A stretch of 64,000 nucleotides of DNA from Oceanobacillus neutriphilus. GTDB taxonomy: Bacteria; Bacillota; Bacilli; Bacillales; Amphibacillaceae. Shown piece after piece: positions 63,399 to 64,000 of the stretch (positions are counted from its first letter, which is position 1; every line of letters starts with the position of its first letter). The notes beneath the pieces were generated by a model. It made no database searches. It saw only the letters and a list, made by a program, of their open reading frames with translations, and was not told the origin of the DNA. Location of the stretch: the NCBI RefSeq assembly GCF_014645515.1, contig NZ_BMLW01000008.1, positions 1 through 64,000 on the forward strand, written 5' to 3'. A program made the translations under genes and the position numbers.

Positions 63399-64000
63399 AT
63401 GTTACGTTCAATGTATGCAGGTATTTCAGGAATGAAAAATTCACAAACAAAATTAGATATTATCGGGAATAATATTGCTAACGTTAATACAACAGGCTAT
63501 AAAAAAGCTACAATTAATTTTCAGGATATGTTGAGTCAAACATCATCAAGAGCTCAGGGGGCAGGAGAAACTCGAGGTGGAATTAATGCTAAGCAGGTAG
63601 GTCTTGGCTCACAACAAGGATCTATTAATAATGTTCATACCCAAGGATTTACACAAACTACAAATTATCCGTTAGATTTTATGATTGATGGAGACGGTAT
63701 GTTTGTTGTAGGTGGGGGTTCTGTTGAAGGGGCTGGTGCAGATGCTGAGGTAACAGTTGATGCCAATGATAGATATTATACCCGTGCCGGCAGCTTTGGT
63801 TTTGATGATAATGGCTATATTGTTAATGCGGAAGGCCTTTATTTATTAGACAGTACTGGAAATGCAATTCAAATTCCACCAGGTTCACAGGATTTCAGTA
63901 TCTCAACAGATGGATCAGTTACGTATATAGATGCAGATGGTGAAGTTGTGGATAATAATACAAATATAGGCTTGGCTCGTTTTTCCAATCCTAATGGTTT
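63399..64000 (+). CDS. flgE: Flagellar hook protein FlgE (5' part, runs off the window)
   Basis: The first 200 codons are open without a stop up to the window end. It begins MLRSMYAGISGMKNSQTKLD and continues with the axial motif IIGNNIANVNTTGYKKATINF near 21-41 (given in parts: NNIANVNTTGYK). GRAGSF-type (TRAGSFGFDDNGYIV) and FMIDGDGMFVV segments identify a FlgE/FlgF/FlgG-type protein; place after flgD and the TIGR02530 gene makes hook protein most likely (called FlgG in old B. subtilis naming). AAAGGGGAAA lies just before the ATG. Confidence 0.93.
   Translation, partial: MLRSMYAGISGMKNSQTKLDIIGNNIANVNTTGYKKATINFQDMLSQTSSRAQGAGETRGGINAKQVGLGSQQGSINNVHTQGFTQTTNYPLDFMIDGDGMFVVGGGSVEGAGADAEVTVDANDRYYTRAGSFGFDDNGYIVNAEGLYLLDSTGNAIQIPPGSQDFSISTDGSVTYIDADGEVVDNNTNIGLARFSNPNG

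Overview
The window is a piece of a low-GC, endospore-forming, flagellated member of the Bacillaceae, most like the Oceanobacillus/Virgibacillus group. The evidence is the gene order, which follows the Bacillus subtilis chromosome almost gene for gene from remA to flgE, the presence of spoVM, strong AGGAGG-type ribosome binding sites, and Bacillaceae-type dispersed hairpin repeats. The genus is an inference; there is no rRNA or tRNA gene here to anchor it. Nearly all genes lie on the + strand; only rpmB and a small DUF1128 gene are on the - strand.

Layout. 1-856 is non-coding with a copy of repeat R1. 857-8216: remA, gmk, rpoZ, coaBC, priA, fmt, rsmB. 8515-13734: the prpC/prkC phosphatase-kinase pair, rsgA, rpe, thiN and the 27-residue spoVM. 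13870-17799: rpmB (-), a 1.7 kb non-coding zone with repeats R1 and R2, then yloU and fakA. 18044-21782: sdaAB, sdaAA, recG. 22206-26562: the FapR regulator with its promoter and operator, plsX, fabD, fabG, acpP and rnc. 27100-33454: smc, ftsY, ylxM, ffh. 33575-36827: rpsP, khpA, ylqD, rimM, trmD, rplS. 37089-42095: lepB, rbgA, rnhB and the export-switch-like pair ylqG/ylqH. 42209-47514: sucC, sucD, dprA, topA. 47975-52276: xerC, hslV, hslU, codY. 53395-64000: the start of the fla/che operon (flgB, flgC, fliE, fliF, fliG, fliH, fliI, fliJ, ylxF, fliK, flgD, a small flagellar-operon protein, and flgE running off the end).

The genes cover nucleotide and CoA supply, fatty-acid initiation under FapR, SRP-dependent secretion (ftsY, ffh, lepB), ribosome assembly (rimM, rbgA, rsgA, r-proteins), chromosome maintenance (smc, topA, xerC, recG, priA), nutrient sensing (codY) and motility. 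Compared with B. subtilis, def (between priA and fmt), rlmN (between rsmB and prpC) and trmFO (between topA and xerC) are absent from their usual places.

No new enzyme cassette, defence island or CRISPR array was found. The strongest unexplained signal is in the junctions between genes. A superfamily of palindromic repeats (R1 to R4 here) shares short sequence islands but has different stem sequences whose two arms change together. A second family (R5) has supplied the coding end of xerC, and a third (R6) sits directly before codY. R1 occurs as an inverted pair about 14 kb apart whose 133-bp cores differ by one base; a composite R4-R3 unit occurs as direct copies about 18 kb apart. Other single-gene oddities are a probable AUU start codon for flgD, internal duplications in ylqG and fliK, an acidic linker in PrkC, and an orphan promoter-operator-hairpin in the place where trmFO is expected.
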